A DNA stretch of 64,000 nt from Rhodoblastus acidophilus (lineage in GTDB: Bacteria > Pseudomonadota > Alphaproteobacteria > Rhizobiales > Beijerinckiaceae), in NCBI RefSeq assembly GCF_025961575.1, contig NZ_JAOQNX010000025.1:17770-81769 (forward strand), in the 5' to 3' direction. Within the stretch, counting starts at the first letter, position 1. Every line of letters starts with the position of its first letter. Of the stretch, positions 44,920 to 54,154 are shown piece by piece. The notes beneath the pieces are model-generated. The model was not told where the DNA came from, searched no databases, and saw nothing but the letters and a program-made list of their open reading frames with translations. Position numbers and translations under genes: made by a program.

Positions 44920-46643
44920 GCGGCGGCCCCCCGCTGGCGGTCGTTCTCCTCCACCAGAGCGATGAACGCATCCTCAAGCGTCGGGTTAGGCAGCGCGTCC
45001 GAACGCACGCGTGTCTGTAACTCTTCGGGGGCGCCGGTGGCGATGGCCTTGCCGCGATAGATCAGCGCGACGCGGTCGCAATATTCGGCCTCGTCCATGA
45101 AATGGGTGGTGACCATCACCGTCACCCCGCGCCCGACCATGGCGTTGATGGTCGCCCAGAACTCGCGGCGGGTGAGCGGATCGACGCCGGAAGTGGGTTC
45201 GTCGAGGAACAAAACGGGCGGTTCATGCATGATTGCCGCGGACAAAGCGAGGCGTTGTTTAAAACCGAGCGGAAGGCCGCCGGCATTGGCGTCGAGATGC
45301 GGCGCGAGGTCGAAGGCGTCGACCACGCGCGCCACGGCGTCGCGGCGCCTCGCGCCGGAAAGCCCATAGGCGCCGGCGAAAAATTCCAGGTTTTGCCGCA
45401 CGCTGAGATCGCCATAGAGCGAAAATTTCTGCGCCATATAGCCAAGCCGCGCCCGCGCGGCGGAAGGCGCCTTGGCGAGGTCGAGGCCGTCGACCAGCGC
45501 CGCGCCTTCGCTGGGCCGCAGCAGCCCGCACATCATTTTGAACGTGGTGGATTTGCCGGCGCCATTGGGCCCGAGCAGGCCAAAAATCTCGCCGCGCTCG
45601 ATGCGAAAGGTGATGTGATCCGCGGCGGTGAAATCGCCGAACCGCCGTGTCAGCCCGCGCGCCTCGACCGGCGGCGCGGCTTTTTCGTCCAAAATTTTGC
45701 GCGCCCGCGCCGCGAGCGTGCGTTTCGAGGCGCCGCCGAGCAGCGCGACAAAAGCGTCCTCGAACCGGGGCGCCGTCGCGACGATTTCGACGGGCGCCGC
45801 GACCCCCAAAATGTCAGGCGTCGGCGCGGGCGCGCCTTTCGCCGTGACAAGACGGATGGATTGGCCCTGCATCACGCCATCGACAATGTTCGGATTTTGC
45901 AGCGCGCGCGAAAGTCCTTCGCGCCGTTCGGCGCCGGCGCCGCGCGCAAAAAACACGCGGCCTTTCATGGTCGCGGTCATCGCCTTGGGGTCGCCCTGGT
46001 AGAGCACGCGGCCCGCATTCATCACGACGACTTCGGCGCAATTTTCGGCCTCGTCGAGATAGGCCGTGCTCCAGACCACGCCGACGCCTTCGCTGATCAG
46101 CGTATAAACCATGCGCCAGAGTTCGCGCCGCGAGATCGGATCGACGCCGACGCTGGGCTCGTCGAGCAACAACAGTTTTGGCGAGCGCAGCATGGCGCAG
46201 GCGAGCCCAAGCTTTTGCTTCATGCCGCCGGACAGCGCGCCCGCCAGCCGGTTGGTGAACCGCGCCAGATCGGTGAAGGCGAGCAGCCGTTCAAAAGTGT
46301 CTTTTCGCTGCTGTCCCACCACGCCGCGCAAGTCGGCGTAGAGGGTGAGGTTTTCCATTACCGTCAAATCTTCGTAGAGCCCGAATTTCTGCGGCATGTA
46401 GCCGATCACATCGCGGATCGGTTCGGGGTTTTCGCGTGTGTCGAACCCGCAGGTTTTGACAACACCCTCGCTCGGCGTCATCAGCGCCGCCATCAGCCTG
46501 ATCAGCGTTGTTTTGCCGGCGCCGTCGGGGCCGACCAGCCCGGTCACCTGGTTCGATTTGATCGTGGTCGTCAGCCCGTCAATGGCGGCGGGACCGCTAT
46601 CAAAACGCTTCACCAGTCCGTCGATCTCGACCAGCGCCGTCAT
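44916..46643 (-). CDS. ybhF: Double-domain ABC transporter ATPase, YbhF-like
   Basis: This is a 575-residue protein with two complete ABC ATPase domains in one chain. Domain 1 has Walker A GPDGAGKTTLIRL, signature LSGGMKQKLGLACA and Walker B LLLLDEPSVGVDP. Domain 2 starts near residue 325, with Walker A GPNGAGKSTTFKM, signature-like LPLGFKQRLALSAA and Walker B LFLDEPTSGVDP. The second signature lacks the usual LSGG, so one of the two composite ATP sites may be weaker. This tandem layout is that of YbhF. It overlaps both flanking genes by 4 bp. Confidence 0.9.
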   Translation of the reverse strand: MTALVEIDGLVKRFDSGPAAIDGLTTTIKSNQVTGLVGPDGAGKTTLIRLMAALMTPSEGVVKTCGFDTRENPEPIRDVIGYMPQKFGLYEDLTVMENLTLYADLRGVVGQQRKDTFERLLAFTDLARFTNRLAGALSGGMKQKLGLACAMLRSPKLLLLDEPSVGVDPISRRELWRMVYTLISEGVGVVWSTAYLDEAENCAEVVVMNAGRVLYQGDPKAMTATMKGRVFFARGAGAERREGLSRALQNPNIVDGVMQGQSIRLVTAKGAPAPTPDILGVAAPVEIVATAPRFEDAFVALLGGASKRTLAARARKILDEKAAPPVEARGLTRRFGDFTAADHITFRIERGEIFGLLGPNGAGKSTTFKMMCGLLRPSEGAALVDGLDLAKAPSAARARLGYMAQKFSLYGDLSVRQNLEFFAGAYGLSGARRRDAVARVVDAFDLAPHLDANAGGLPLGFKQRLALSAAIMHEPPVLFLDEPTSGVDPLTRREFWATINAMVGRGVTVMVTTHFMDEAEYCDRVALIYRGKAIATGAPEELQTRVRSDALPNPTLEDAFIALVEENDRQRGAAA

Positions 46644-47665
46644 TTTGCCGATTCCTGCGACACCAGCGCGGGCGCGCCGGAGGCCGGCTCCAAAACAGTA
46701 ATCGTCATCGGCATGCCCTGGCGCAGCACGCCCTCTGGATCGTCGGCGACGATGCGCAGCCGATAAACCAGCGCCGTGCGCAATTCGCGCGTCTCCACGG
46801 TCTTGGGCGTGAATTCGGCTGTGGTCGAGATGAAGCCGATCCGGCCCTTCAGTGGTTTGATGCTCGGCGTGTCTGTGCGCAGCTCAACGTCCTGGCCCGG
46901 CTTGATGCGCCCGAGGTCGGGCTCGGACACATAGGAGCGCACCCAGACCGGCGTCGTCAGGCTGACGACAAACACTGTTTCGCCCGCGTTGACGATGGCG
47001 CCGAGTTCGCGCACGCGGCTGAGCACCACGCCGGTCGCTGGCGCAAACAGATCGGCGTCGGCGAGCTGGCGCTCGGCAATGGCGATGGCCGCATCGCGGT
47101 CGGCGAGCTGGGCGCGGGCGAGATCGATGTCCTCCTGGCGAAAACCCGCCTTCATCAGCTTTTCCGCCGCCCGCGCGGAATCGAGCTGGGCCTGCGCCTG
47201 CTTCACCGCCTGGGTCGCGTCGTCATAGGCCTTTTGCGTGCCGGCGGAGTTTTTCAGCAGTTTTTGCGCGCGCTCCACGGTCAATTGCATGTTGGCGAGC
47301 GTCGCCTCGCGATCCGCGACATTGGCCTCAGCCTGCGAAATTTCCTCGGGCCGGTTTCCGGCCACCATTTTCGCCAGATTGGCGGCGGACTGTTCGCGTT
47401 GCGCCTTCATCTGCCGGAGCGCATCGGTGAAATAAACCTTGTCCAGCGAGGCCATTTTCTTGCCCGCCTCGACCTTGTCGCCCTCGTCGACGTCAAGCTG
47501 GGCGATGCGTCCGGCGACTTTAAAGCCGAGATTGACCTGACGAACCTCGACATTGCCCTGCAGCACCAAAGGCCCCTCGGACCTGTGGCGATTGCTCCAC
47601 CAATACCCACCGCCGGCCAGGGCCAAGACGGCGATGACAGCAAAAATTTTCGCGCGCGTGTTCAT
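46640..47665 (-). CDS. ybhG: HlyD-family membrane-fusion protein, YbhG-like
   Basis: This is a 341-residue adaptor with an N-terminal membrane anchor (AKIFAVIAVLALAGGGYWWS). A lipoyl half (LVLQGNVEVRQVNLGFKVAG) precedes a long coiled-coil hairpin at about 85-205 (AEANVADREATLANMQLTVE, RAQLADRDAAIAIAERQLAD), followed by the second lipoyl half and beta-barrel. It would couple the ABC exporter to an outer-membrane channel; no TolC gene is in the window. The start overlaps the tetR stop by ATGA. Confidence 0.88.
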   Translation of the reverse strand: MNTRAKIFAVIAVLALAGGGYWWSNRHRSEGPLVLQGNVEVRQVNLGFKVAGRIAQLDVDEGDKVEAGKKMASLDKVYFTDALRQMKAQREQSAANLAKMVAGNRPEEISQAEANVADREATLANMQLTVERAQKLLKNSAGTQKAYDDATQAVKQAQAQLDSARAAEKLMKAGFRQEDIDLARAQLADRDAAIAIAERQLADADLFAPATGVVLSRVRELGAIVNAGETVFVVSLTTPVWVRSYVSEPDLGRIKPGQDVELRTDTPSIKPLKGRIGFISTTAEFTPKTVETRELRTALVYRLRIVADDPEGVLRQGMPMTITVLEPASGAPALVSQESAK

Positions 47666-48303
47666 GGGGTCGGCTTTCGCGCTTGAGGGGGGGACAATAA
47701 CTCGCGATGCGTCGCCAGCAGGTCGGCCACATCGAGTTTCTGGAAGGGGTCGAAGGTGGAGGTCCAGATCAGGCTGACCAGCATGGGCGCGAAGGCCAGC
47801 ACGGGATGCCGGACCAGCGCATCCGAGACCAGTTCGCCGCGCTCATGGGCGCGCTGCGCGAGGCGGCGCAGCAGGTCGAGCCCCGGCGTGATCACCTCGC
47901 GATGATAAAAGGCGGCGAGTTCGGGAAAGCGCCGCCCTTCGGCGAAAATCAGCCGGGGAATCTCCCGTTTCGGCGTCGCCAAAATCTCGCGCTGGAATGT
48001 GTCGAACAGCGCGGCGAGCATGGCGTCGAACGGCGCGTCGGCCTTTTCGGCCAGCACGGCCATGTCGGCGAAGACGGGACCGACGGCGCCGCGCACCACT
48101 TGTTCGAAAAGGTCCTGCTTGTCGCGGAAGAACAGGTAGATCGTGCCTTTGGCGACGCCGGCGGCGCTGACGATGTCGTCGAGGCGAGCGGCGGCGAAGC
48201 CTTGGCTGACGAAGATTTCGAGCGCCGCATCGAGGATCGCCTGCCGCCGCGCCTCGGAAGCCGCTTCGCGCTTGGAGCGCCTATGGGGAGGAGCGACAAC
48301 CAT
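47662..48303 (-). CDS. TetR-family regulator of the YbhGFSR-like operon (CecR-like)
   Basis: This is a 213-residue repressor. The N-terminal HTH (residues about 15-60: ARRQAILDAALEIFVSQGFA, LDDIVSAAGVAKGTIYLFF) is canonical, and a C-terminal helical ligand domain follows. It is the first gene of the exporter operon and so controls its own transcription. I chose ATG 48303 because the longer TTG version at 48339 would start inside the -35 element. The mapped promoter would put the transcript start at or next to this ATG, so the mRNA may be leaderless. The inducer is unknown. Confidence 0.87.
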   Translation of the reverse strand: MVVAPPHRRSKREAASEARRQAILDAALEIFVSQGFAAARLDDIVSAAGVAKGTIYLFFRDKQDLFEQVVRGAVGPVFADMAVLAEKADAPFDAMLAALFDTFQREILATPKREIPRLIFAEGRRFPELAAFYHREVITPGLDLLRRLAQRAHERGELVSDALVRHPVLAFAPMLVSLIWTSTFDPFQKLDVADLLATHRELLSPPQARKPTP

Positions 48304-48309
48304 TTTTGA

Positions 48310-48339
48310 ATTATGACTGACTTCCCAGTCATTTGTCAA
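48310..48339 (-). promoter_or_regulatory. Promoter of the tetR-ybhGFSR-like operon
   Basis: Reading leftwards, TTGACA (48339-48334) is an exact sigma-70 -35 element and CATAAT (48315-48310) a good -10, separated by 18 bp. The expected start point, about 7 bp further, falls on the ATG at 48303. Confidence 0.7.
48313..48332 (-). promoter_or_regulatory. TetR-type operator between -35 and -10
   Basis: ATGACTG and CAGTCAT form a perfect 7-bp inverted repeat with a 6-bp spacer, lying between the -35 and -10 of the operon promoter. A bound TetR dimer would directly block RNA polymerase. The remaining 300 bp of the divergent gap show no second copy. Confidence 0.72.
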
Positions 48340-48633
48340 GTCCTTTTCAGGGCGAGAGCTTACGACAGGGCGGCGGCGTGCAAGCGCGATCGTGACGAAA
48401 TTGCGTCCGCCCGCTTGCGAGCGTCTCAGTCTTGTGCAACATTATGTCGCAGGATGAGCGATCAATAGTTAGTATTGGCAAGCTCCAAGCGAGATCGCTG
48501 CAAATACGATTTTTCAAGCCTCAGTATAGTGCGGCAAATCGCCGCTGTTTGTTCTGCATGGCAGGACTGAGCTAATACCGCATCTCGCCTGCAAAAATCT
48601 CCATTACATAAAACTCAACAAATGGAGTTTCCC

Positions 48634-48990
48634 ATGCGACGCATCCTGTTGACGACTGTGCTCGCCCTCGTGGCGGCCCCCGCCTTCGCCGGTCCGAAGT
48701 TCAAGACCGCCATTGTCGGAGCGGAGCCGGCGCTGCTCTGCCAGACCCGCACGCAGATCCTGACCTATCAGCTCAACCGGCTGAACGACCCGATCAAGGC
48801 CGAAACCGCCCGCGCCCGTTGCGCGCAGCTGGCCCCCGGCGCCAAGGTGGCCCTGATCTACCAGTATGGCGACGAGATCGCCGGCGCCCACATGGTGCAG
48901 GTGCGTCCGCTGAACAAGCCCGACGCCAAGATCGGCTATGCGCTGACCAGCGCCTTTTCGATCGCGCAAGACGTCGCCAACGCGGAATAA
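48634..48990 (+). CDS. Small secreted protein of unknown function
   Basis: This is a 118-residue protein with a clean signal peptide (MRRILLTTVLALVAAPAFAG, cleavage near residue 19). The mature part contains two Cys (ALLCQTRTQ, ARARCAQLAPG) that could form a disulfide, and VALIYQYGDEIAGAHMVQVR. I do not recognise a family. ATG 48634 was chosen over 48622 because GGAG lies 6 bp upstream of it. A strong terminator follows 42 bp after the stop, so it is monocistronic. Confidence 0.68.
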   Translation: MRRILLTTVLALVAAPAFAGPKFKTAIVGAEPALLCQTRTQILTYQLNRLNDPIKAETARARCAQLAPGAKVALIYQYGDEIAGAHMVQVRPLNKPDAKIGYALTSAFSIAQDVANAE

Positions 48991-49031
48991 ACGCGAAACC
49001 GCGGACCGAGCCTCCCACGCTTCGTTCGTCC

Positions 49032-49066
49032 ATGCCGCAGGCCGCCCCAGCCTGCGGCATTTTCTT
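49032..49066 (+). terminator. Rho-independent terminator
   Basis: ATGCCGCAGGC and GCCTGCGGCAT form a perfect 11-bp stem around CGCCCCA, followed by TTTCTTT. It ends the transcript of the small secreted protein gene and isolates the ugd gene downstream. Confidence 0.85.
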
Positions 49067-49160
49067 TGCCGCTTTAGCCTCGGTTCAAAACCCCATCTTC
49101 ACTCAAACGTCATCTTGTTGATAGACTGCTCGCGCGCTTGGTTGATGCGAGGGAATTGCC

Positions 49161-50327
49161 GTGAAAATTGCTATTGCGGGTATGGGATATGTCGGTCTGG
49201 CCAATGCGGTCCTTCTCGCCCAGTCGCATGAAGTCGTGGTGCGCGACATTGTCGCGCAAAAGGTCGAATTGCTGAACCGGGGCGAACCGCCCTTCGTCGA
49301 CGCGGAATTGCAGGACTGGCTGAAGCATCGCAAGCTCAACCTGCGCGCCACGCTCGACGCCGTCGAGGCTTACGCGGGTGCGGATTACGTCATCATCGCC
49401 ACGCCGACTGATTACGATCCCAAGTCCAATTTCTTCGACACTTCCTCGGTCGAGTCCGCCATCGGCGAGGTGCAGAAAATCAACCCCGACGCCACTATGG
49501 TGGTGAAATCGACCGTGCCCGTCGGTTTCACACGCGCCATGCGCGAGCGCTTCGACACCGACAACATCATCTTCTCGCCGGAATTCCTGCGCGAGGGCAG
49601 GGCGCTCTACGACAACCTGCATCCCTCGCGCATCGTCGTCGGCGAGGTTTCGGAGCGCGCGCAAAAATTCGCGGATCTGTTGCGGGACGGGTCGGAAGAG
49701 CCGGAGACGCCGATTATCCTCGCCCATTCCGACGAGGCCGAAGCCATAAAACTGTTCGCCAACACCTTTTTGGCGATGCGTGTGTCCTATTTCAACGAAC
49801 TCGACTCCTATGCGATGATGCGCGGCCTGAACACGCGCCAGATCATCGACGGCGTCTGCCTCGATCCGCGCATCGGCGCGCATTATAACAATCCCTCCTT
49901 CGGCTATGGCGGCTATTGCCTGCCCAAGGACACCAAGCAATTGCTCGCCAACTACCGGTTCGTGCCGCAGTCGCTGATTCGCGCCATCGTCGATTCCAAC
50001 ACGACCCGCAAGGATTTCATCGCCGAGGACATCGTGCGCAGGAACCCCAAGGTGGTCGGCGTCTATCGCCTGATCATGAAGGCGGGCTCGGACAATTTCC
50101 GCTCATCCAGCATCCAGGGCATCATGAAGCGGATCAAGGCCAAGGGCATCCCGGTGATCGTCTACGAGCCTATGCTGAAAGAGGACGAATTTTTTCGTTC
50201 GCGCGTGGTCCGCGACCTCGACGCCTTCAAGCAGGAGGCCGACCTCATCCTGTGCAACCGGCGAAGCGCGGCCCTGGCTGACGTCGCGGACAAGATTTAC
50301 ACGCGCGATCTCTTTGAATCCGATTGA
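49161..50327 (+). CDS. ugd: UDP-glucose 6-dehydrogenase (E. coli Ugd type)
   Basis: Ugd oxidises UDP-glucose to UDP-glucuronate with NAD+, feeding capsule, exopolysaccharide or lipid A modification. The Rossmann motif [20 protein letters not shown] opens the protein, and the catalytic Cys253 lies in [19 protein letters not shown]. Length (388 aa) and the ending KIYTRDLF match the short E. coli-type Ugd rather than the roughly 430-residue form I would expect in alphaproteobacteria, so transfer from elsewhere is possible. The stop codon TGA (50325-50327) lies within the first unit of a palindrome array. No glycosyltransferase genes are adjacent. Confidence 0.9.
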   Translation: MKIAIAGMGYVGLANAVLLAQSHEVVVRDIVAQKVELLNRGEPPFVDAELQDWLKHRKLNLRATLDAVEAYAGADYVIIATPTDYDPKSNFFDTSSVESAIGEVQKINPDATMVVKSTVPVGFTRAMRERFDTDNIIFSPEFLREGRALYDNLHPSRIVVGEVSERAQKFADLLRDGSEEPETPIILAHSDEAEAIKLFANTFLAMRVSYFNELDSYAMMRGLNTRQIIDGVCLDPRIGAHYNNPSFGYGGYCLPKDTKQLLANYRFVPQSLIRAIVDSNTTRKDFIAEDIVRRNPKVVGVYRLIMKAGSDNFRSSSIQGIMKRIKAKGIPVIVYEPMLKEDEFFRSRVVRDLDAFKQEADLILCNRRSAALADVADKIYTRDLFESD

Positions 50328-50446
50328 ACGTGTTCAATCCGATTGAACTTGTTTCAATCGGATTGAGCTCACTTCAATCGACTGAACCGGGTTCAATCCG
50401 ATTGAACCCGATTGAACCCGGTTCGATCCGGTCGAACCCGTTCGCC
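50312..50446 (+). repeat. Tandem array of a GTTCAATC-C-GATTGAAC palindrome
   Basis: About seven variants of a 17-bp near-palindrome (GTTCAATCCGATTGAAC) follow each other with a period of 19-20 bp and one half-period step. The CCGATTGAAC-like words start at 50320, 50339, 50359, 50379, 50398, 50408 and 50428. The first unit contains the ugd stop codon, and the last units decay to GTTCGATC/GGTCGAAC. The remaining gap to 50682 shows no gene. The array can fold into alternative hairpins and may act as an mRNA 3'-end structure or a protein-binding array. Confidence 0.88.
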
Positions 50447-50681
50447 GCAATCCGATTTCGCCCGGCTTGACGTCGGCGCAAAAGTTCATACATGAACCAT
50501 ATTGACCTCTGAAGGCGCTTCGACTACCTTCAGCGTCAAGAATAAAATTCATGCCGACGCGCGACATAAGCGCGCGGCTCTGGGAGGAATGCTGGTTTTG
50601 TACGCGATCCGCACAAGAGGGCGCCGCACGCGCCGCTAAACAGCAAGCAAGCTGAACGCTTCACATCGGGAGATTTTTGAA

Positions 50682-51818
50682 ATGACTCGCACCGTCATTG
50701 CGGGCTACGCGCGCTCGCCCTTCACCCTGGCGAAAAAGGGCGACCTCGTCTCCGTCCGTCCGGACGACCTCGCCGCGCAGGTGATCGCCGGGCTCGTGGC
50801 CAAGACCGGCGTCGATCCCGCCGAGATCGAGGATGTTATCATGGGCTGCGCCTTCCCCGAGGGCGAGCAGGGTTTTAATGTCGCCCGCCTCGTCAGCCTG
50901 CTCGCCGGCCTGCCGAAATCGGCCGGCGGCGCCACCGTCAACCGCTTTTGCGGCTCGTCCATGTCGTCGGTGCATATCGCCGCTGGCTCCATTGCGCTGG
51001 GCGCCGGCGAAGTCTTTATCTGCGGCGGCGTCGAGAGCATGACCCGCGTGCCGATGATGGGGTTCAACCCTCTGCCGAGCCCCGAACTCTATGCGAAAAT
51101 GCCCGGCGCTTACATGGGCATGGGCGAGACCGCGGAAAACGTCGCCAACAAGTGGCAGATTTCGCGCAAAGAGCAGGAAGATTTTGCCTTGCGCTCGCAG
51201 CAGCGCACCGCCGCCGCCCAGGCCGCCGGCAAATTCAAGGACGAGATCATCCCGATCAAGACGAAAAAGGGCGAAGTCAGCGTCGACGGCTGCCCGCGTC
51301 CCGACGCCACGGCGCAGGGCCTCGCCGAACTCAAGCCGGCCTTCGACGCGAACGGCTCGGTCACGGCCGGCACGTCCTCGCCGCTCACCGATGGCGCCTC
51401 CGCCGTTCTGGTCTGCTCCGAGGATTACGCCAAGGCGAAGGGTTTTGACATACTGGCCGTGGTCAGAAGCGTGGCCGTCGCCGGCTGCGACCCTGAAATC
51501 ATGGGCATCGGCCCGGTCGGCGCGACGAAAAAAGCGCTGGCCCGCGCCGGCATCGAGGCCAAGCATCTCGACATCGTCGAGCTGAACGAGGCCTTCGCCT
51601 CGCAAAGCATCGCCTGCATGCGCGAACTCGGCCTGTCCGCGGATCAGGTCAATATCGACGGCGGCGCCATTGCGCTCGGCCATCCGCTCGGCGCCACCGG
51701 CGCGCGCATTGTCGGCAAGGCCGCGAGCCTGCTGAAGCGCGAGAACGGCAAATATGCGCTGGCGACCCAGTGCATCGGCGGCGGCCAGGGCATCGCCACC
51801 ATTCTGGAGGCGGTGTGA
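50682..51818 (+). CDS. fadA: Acetyl-CoA C-acyltransferase (3-ketoacyl-CoA thiolase)
   Basis: FadA cleaves 3-ketoacyl-CoA in the last step of beta-oxidation. The 378-residue thiolase has the acylated Cys90 in VNRFCGSSMSSVH, His334 in ALGHPLGATGAR, and Cys364 in ATQCIGGGQG, the complete catalytic set. It is the first gene of a fadA-fadN-fadE operon, and its stop codon overlaps the fadN start (TGATG). Three beta-oxidation genes together argue for catabolism rather than acetoacetyl-CoA synthesis. Confidence 0.92.
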   Translation: MTRTVIAGYARSPFTLAKKGDLVSVRPDDLAAQVIAGLVAKTGVDPAEIEDVIMGCAFPEGEQGFNVARLVSLLAGLPKSAGGATVNRFCGSSMSSVHIAAGSIALGAGEVFICGGVESMTRVPMMGFNPLPSPELYAKMPGAYMGMGETAENVANKWQISRKEQEDFALRSQQRTAAAQAAGKFKDEIIPIKTKKGEVSVDGCPRPDATAQGLAELKPAFDANGSVTAGTSSPLTDGASAVLVCSEDYAKAKGFDILAVVRSVAVAGCDPEIMGIGPVGATKKALARAGIEAKHLDIVELNEAFASQSIACMRELGLSADQVNIDGGAIALGHPLGATGARIVGKAASLLKRENGKYALATQCIGGGQGIATILEAV

Positions 51819-54136
51819 TGACCATCAAAAAAGTCGCCGTCATCGGGGCCGGCGTGATGGGCGCCGGAATCGCCGCTCAAGTGGCCAATGCAGGCACGCC
51901 CGTGGTCCTGCTCGACATCGTTCCGGCGGGCGCCACAAATCGCAATGCGGTGGCCGAGGGCGCCGTCGCCAAAATGCTGAAAACCGAGCCGGCGCCGTTC
52001 ATGAGCAAAGCGGCGGCCAGACTGATCACCACCGGTAATATCGAGGATCATCTCGACCTCTTGCGCGATTGCGACTGGATCGTCGAAGTCGTGGTGGAAA
52101 AACTCGAGGTGAAACAGGCGCTCTACAGAAAAATCGACGCGCACAAAAAACCGGAGGCGATCGTCTCCTCCAACACCTCGACCATTCCGCTTAGCGTCCT
52201 CATCGAGGGCATGCCCGAAAATTTCGCGGAAAAATTCGTCATCACCCATTTCTTCAATCCGCCGCGCTACATGCGGCTGCTGGAACTGGTGACGAGCGAC
52301 AAGAACAGCGCCGACACGGTGAAGAAAATCACCGATTTCTGCGACTACAAGCTCGGCAAGGGGGTTGTCGTCTGCAAAGACCGCCCGGGCTTCATCGCCA
52401 ACCGCTTGGGCGTCTACTGGCTGCAATCGGCCGTGGTCCTGGCCTTCGAGCATAAGCTGCAAGTCGAGGAAGCCGACGCCATCATCGGCAAGCCGCTCGG
52501 CATTCCCAAAACCGGCGTGTTCGGCCTGCTCGACCTGATCGGCCTCGACCTGATGCCGCACATCAACGCCAGCATGGCCTCGGCGCTGCCGTCCACCGAC
52601 CCGTTCCACGGCATGAACAAGCCGCTGCCGCTGGTCGAGCGCATGATCAAGGACGGCTATACCGGCCGAAAGGGCAAGGGCGGATTCTATCGGCTCAACC
52701 GCGAAAAAGGCAAGCTGAAGGAAGCCCTCGATCTCGCCACAGGCGACTATCGCGCGCAAAAAAAGCCGCGTGTCGACGCGGTGACTGACGCGGGAAAAAA
52801 TCTGCAAAAACTCTTCACCCATGACAGCGAGCACGGTCGCTACGCCTGGGATGTGGTGCGCAAGACCCTGACCTATGCGGCAGCGCTGGTCGGCGACGCG
52901 GCCGACGACATTTTCTCCATCGATGAGGCCATGCGCCTCGGCTATGCCTGGAAATGGGGCCCGTTCGAACTGCTCGACAAGATCGGCGTCGACTGGTTCG
53001 TCGCGAAACTGGAGGAGGCCGGCGGACTCGTGCCGCCGATCCTGCAAGCTGCGCGCGGAAAGACTTTTTATCGCATCCAGGACGGCAAGCGCCAGGCTCT
53101 GACCCTCTCCGGCGACTATGTCACGCTGGAGCGCCGCGAGGGCGTGCTGCTGCTCGCGGACGTAAAACTCACGCAAAAGCCGGTCCTGAAAAACGGCTCG
53201 GCTTCGGTGTGGGACATTGGCGACGGCGTGCTGTGTTTCGAGTTCACCAGCATCATGAACTCGCTCGACGCCGACATCGTCATGCTCTTGAACCAGACCG
53301 TCCAGCTTGTGCAATCCAAGTACAAGGCGCTGGTCATCTACAACGAGGGAACCAATTTCACGGTTGGCGCCAATCTCGGCCTCGCCCTGTTCGCGGCGAA
53401 CATCGCGGCCTGGACCGAAATCGAGCAACTCGTCGGACTCGGCCAGTTCGCCTACAAAGGCCTGAAATATGCGCCGTTCCCGGTGGTCGGCGCGCCCTCC
53501 GGCATGGCGCTCGGCGGCGGCTGCGAAATCCTGCTGCATTGCTCGGCGATCCAGGCCCATGCCGAGTCCTATATCGGCTTGGTCGAGGTCGGCGTCGGGC
53601 TGATCCCCGCCTGGGGCGGCTGCAAGGAATTGTTGGCGCGCTGGCAGGCCAATCCGAAAATGCCTCGGGGGCCGATGCCGTCTGTCGCGCAGGTGTTCGA
53701 AAACATCAGCACGGCGAAAGTGGCGAAGTCCGCGGCGGAAGCGCGCGAAATGCAAATCCTGCGCGACGGCGACGGCATCACCATGAACCGCGACCGGCTG
53801 CTGTTTGACGCCAAGGCCAAGGCGCTCGCAATGGTGGCAAACTACCAACCGCCGGCGCCGCCAACCTACCGCCTCCCGGGCCTCTCCGGAAAACTGGCGC
53901 TGAACATGGCGGTCGACGGTTTCGCCAAAATCGGCAAGGCGACCAAGCATGATGTGGTCGTCTCCGCCGTGCTCGCCGACATTCTGACCGGCGGCGACGT
54001 CGAATATTTCGACGAGCTCAGCGAGGACAAGCTGCTCGAACTCGAACGGAAGAACTTCATGCGCCTGGTGCGCCATCCCGACAGCATGGCCCGGGTCGAG
54101 CACATGCTCGAAACCGGCAAGCCGCTCCGCAACTGA
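51818..54136 (+). CDS. fadN: 3-hydroxyacyl-CoA dehydrogenase/enoyl-CoA hydratase, FadN type
   Basis: This is a 772-residue bifunctional beta-oxidation enzyme. Domain order is dehydrogenase first: NAD-binding IGAGVMGAGIAAQVANAG at residues 9-26, and the 3HAD helical domains to about 400 (KDRPGFIANRLGVYW). The crotonase-type hydratase follows at the C-terminus (PSGMALGGGCEILLHCSAIQ near 570). Proteobacterial FadB/FadJ have the reverse order, so this is the FadN type of Bacillus subtilis. The operon fadA-fadN-fadE parallels B. subtilis fadNAE. fadE starts 18 bp downstream. Confidence 0.9.
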   Translation: MTIKKVAVIGAGVMGAGIAAQVANAGTPVVLLDIVPAGATNRNAVAEGAVAKMLKTEPAPFMSKAAARLITTGNIEDHLDLLRDCDWIVEVVVEKLEVKQALYRKIDAHKKPEAIVSSNTSTIPLSVLIEGMPENFAEKFVITHFFNPPRYMRLLELVTSDKNSADTVKKITDFCDYKLGKGVVVCKDRPGFIANRLGVYWLQSAVVLAFEHKLQVEEADAIIGKPLGIPKTGVFGLLDLIGLDLMPHINASMASALPSTDPFHGMNKPLPLVERMIKDGYTGRKGKGGFYRLNREKGKLKEALDLATGDYRAQKKPRVDAVTDAGKNLQKLFTHDSEHGRYAWDVVRKTLTYAAALVGDAADDIFSIDEAMRLGYAWKWGPFELLDKIGVDWFVAKLEEAGGLVPPILQAARGKTFYRIQDGKRQALTLSGDYVTLERREGVLLLADVKLTQKPVLKNGSASVWDIGDGVLCFEFTSIMNSLDADIVMLLNQTVQLVQSKYKALVIYNEGTNFTVGANLGLALFAANIAAWTEIEQLVGLGQFAYKGLKYAPFPVVGAPSGMALGGGCEILLHCSAIQAHAESYIGLVEVGVGLIPAWGGCKELLARWQANPKMPRGPMPSVAQVFENISTAKVAKSAAEAREMQILRDGDGITMNRDRLLFDAKAKALAMVANYQPPAPPTYRLPGLSGKLALNMAVDGFAKIGKATKHDVVVSAVLADILTGGDVEYFDELSEDKLLELERKNFMRLVRHPDSMARVEHMLETGKPLRN

Positions 54137-54154
54137 ACCGCAGGGAGATTCTTT

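Noticed and set aside
42683..44977. One 764-codon fused permease
   Set aside because: The upstream part of that frame is out-of-frame antisense-like sequence of the YbhS gene; the two permeases are separate genes with their own starts at 43792 and 44919.
50312..50446. CRISPR array
   Set aside because: The repeated units are palindromic variants that follow each other without distinct spacers, diverge steadily, and no cas genes are present.
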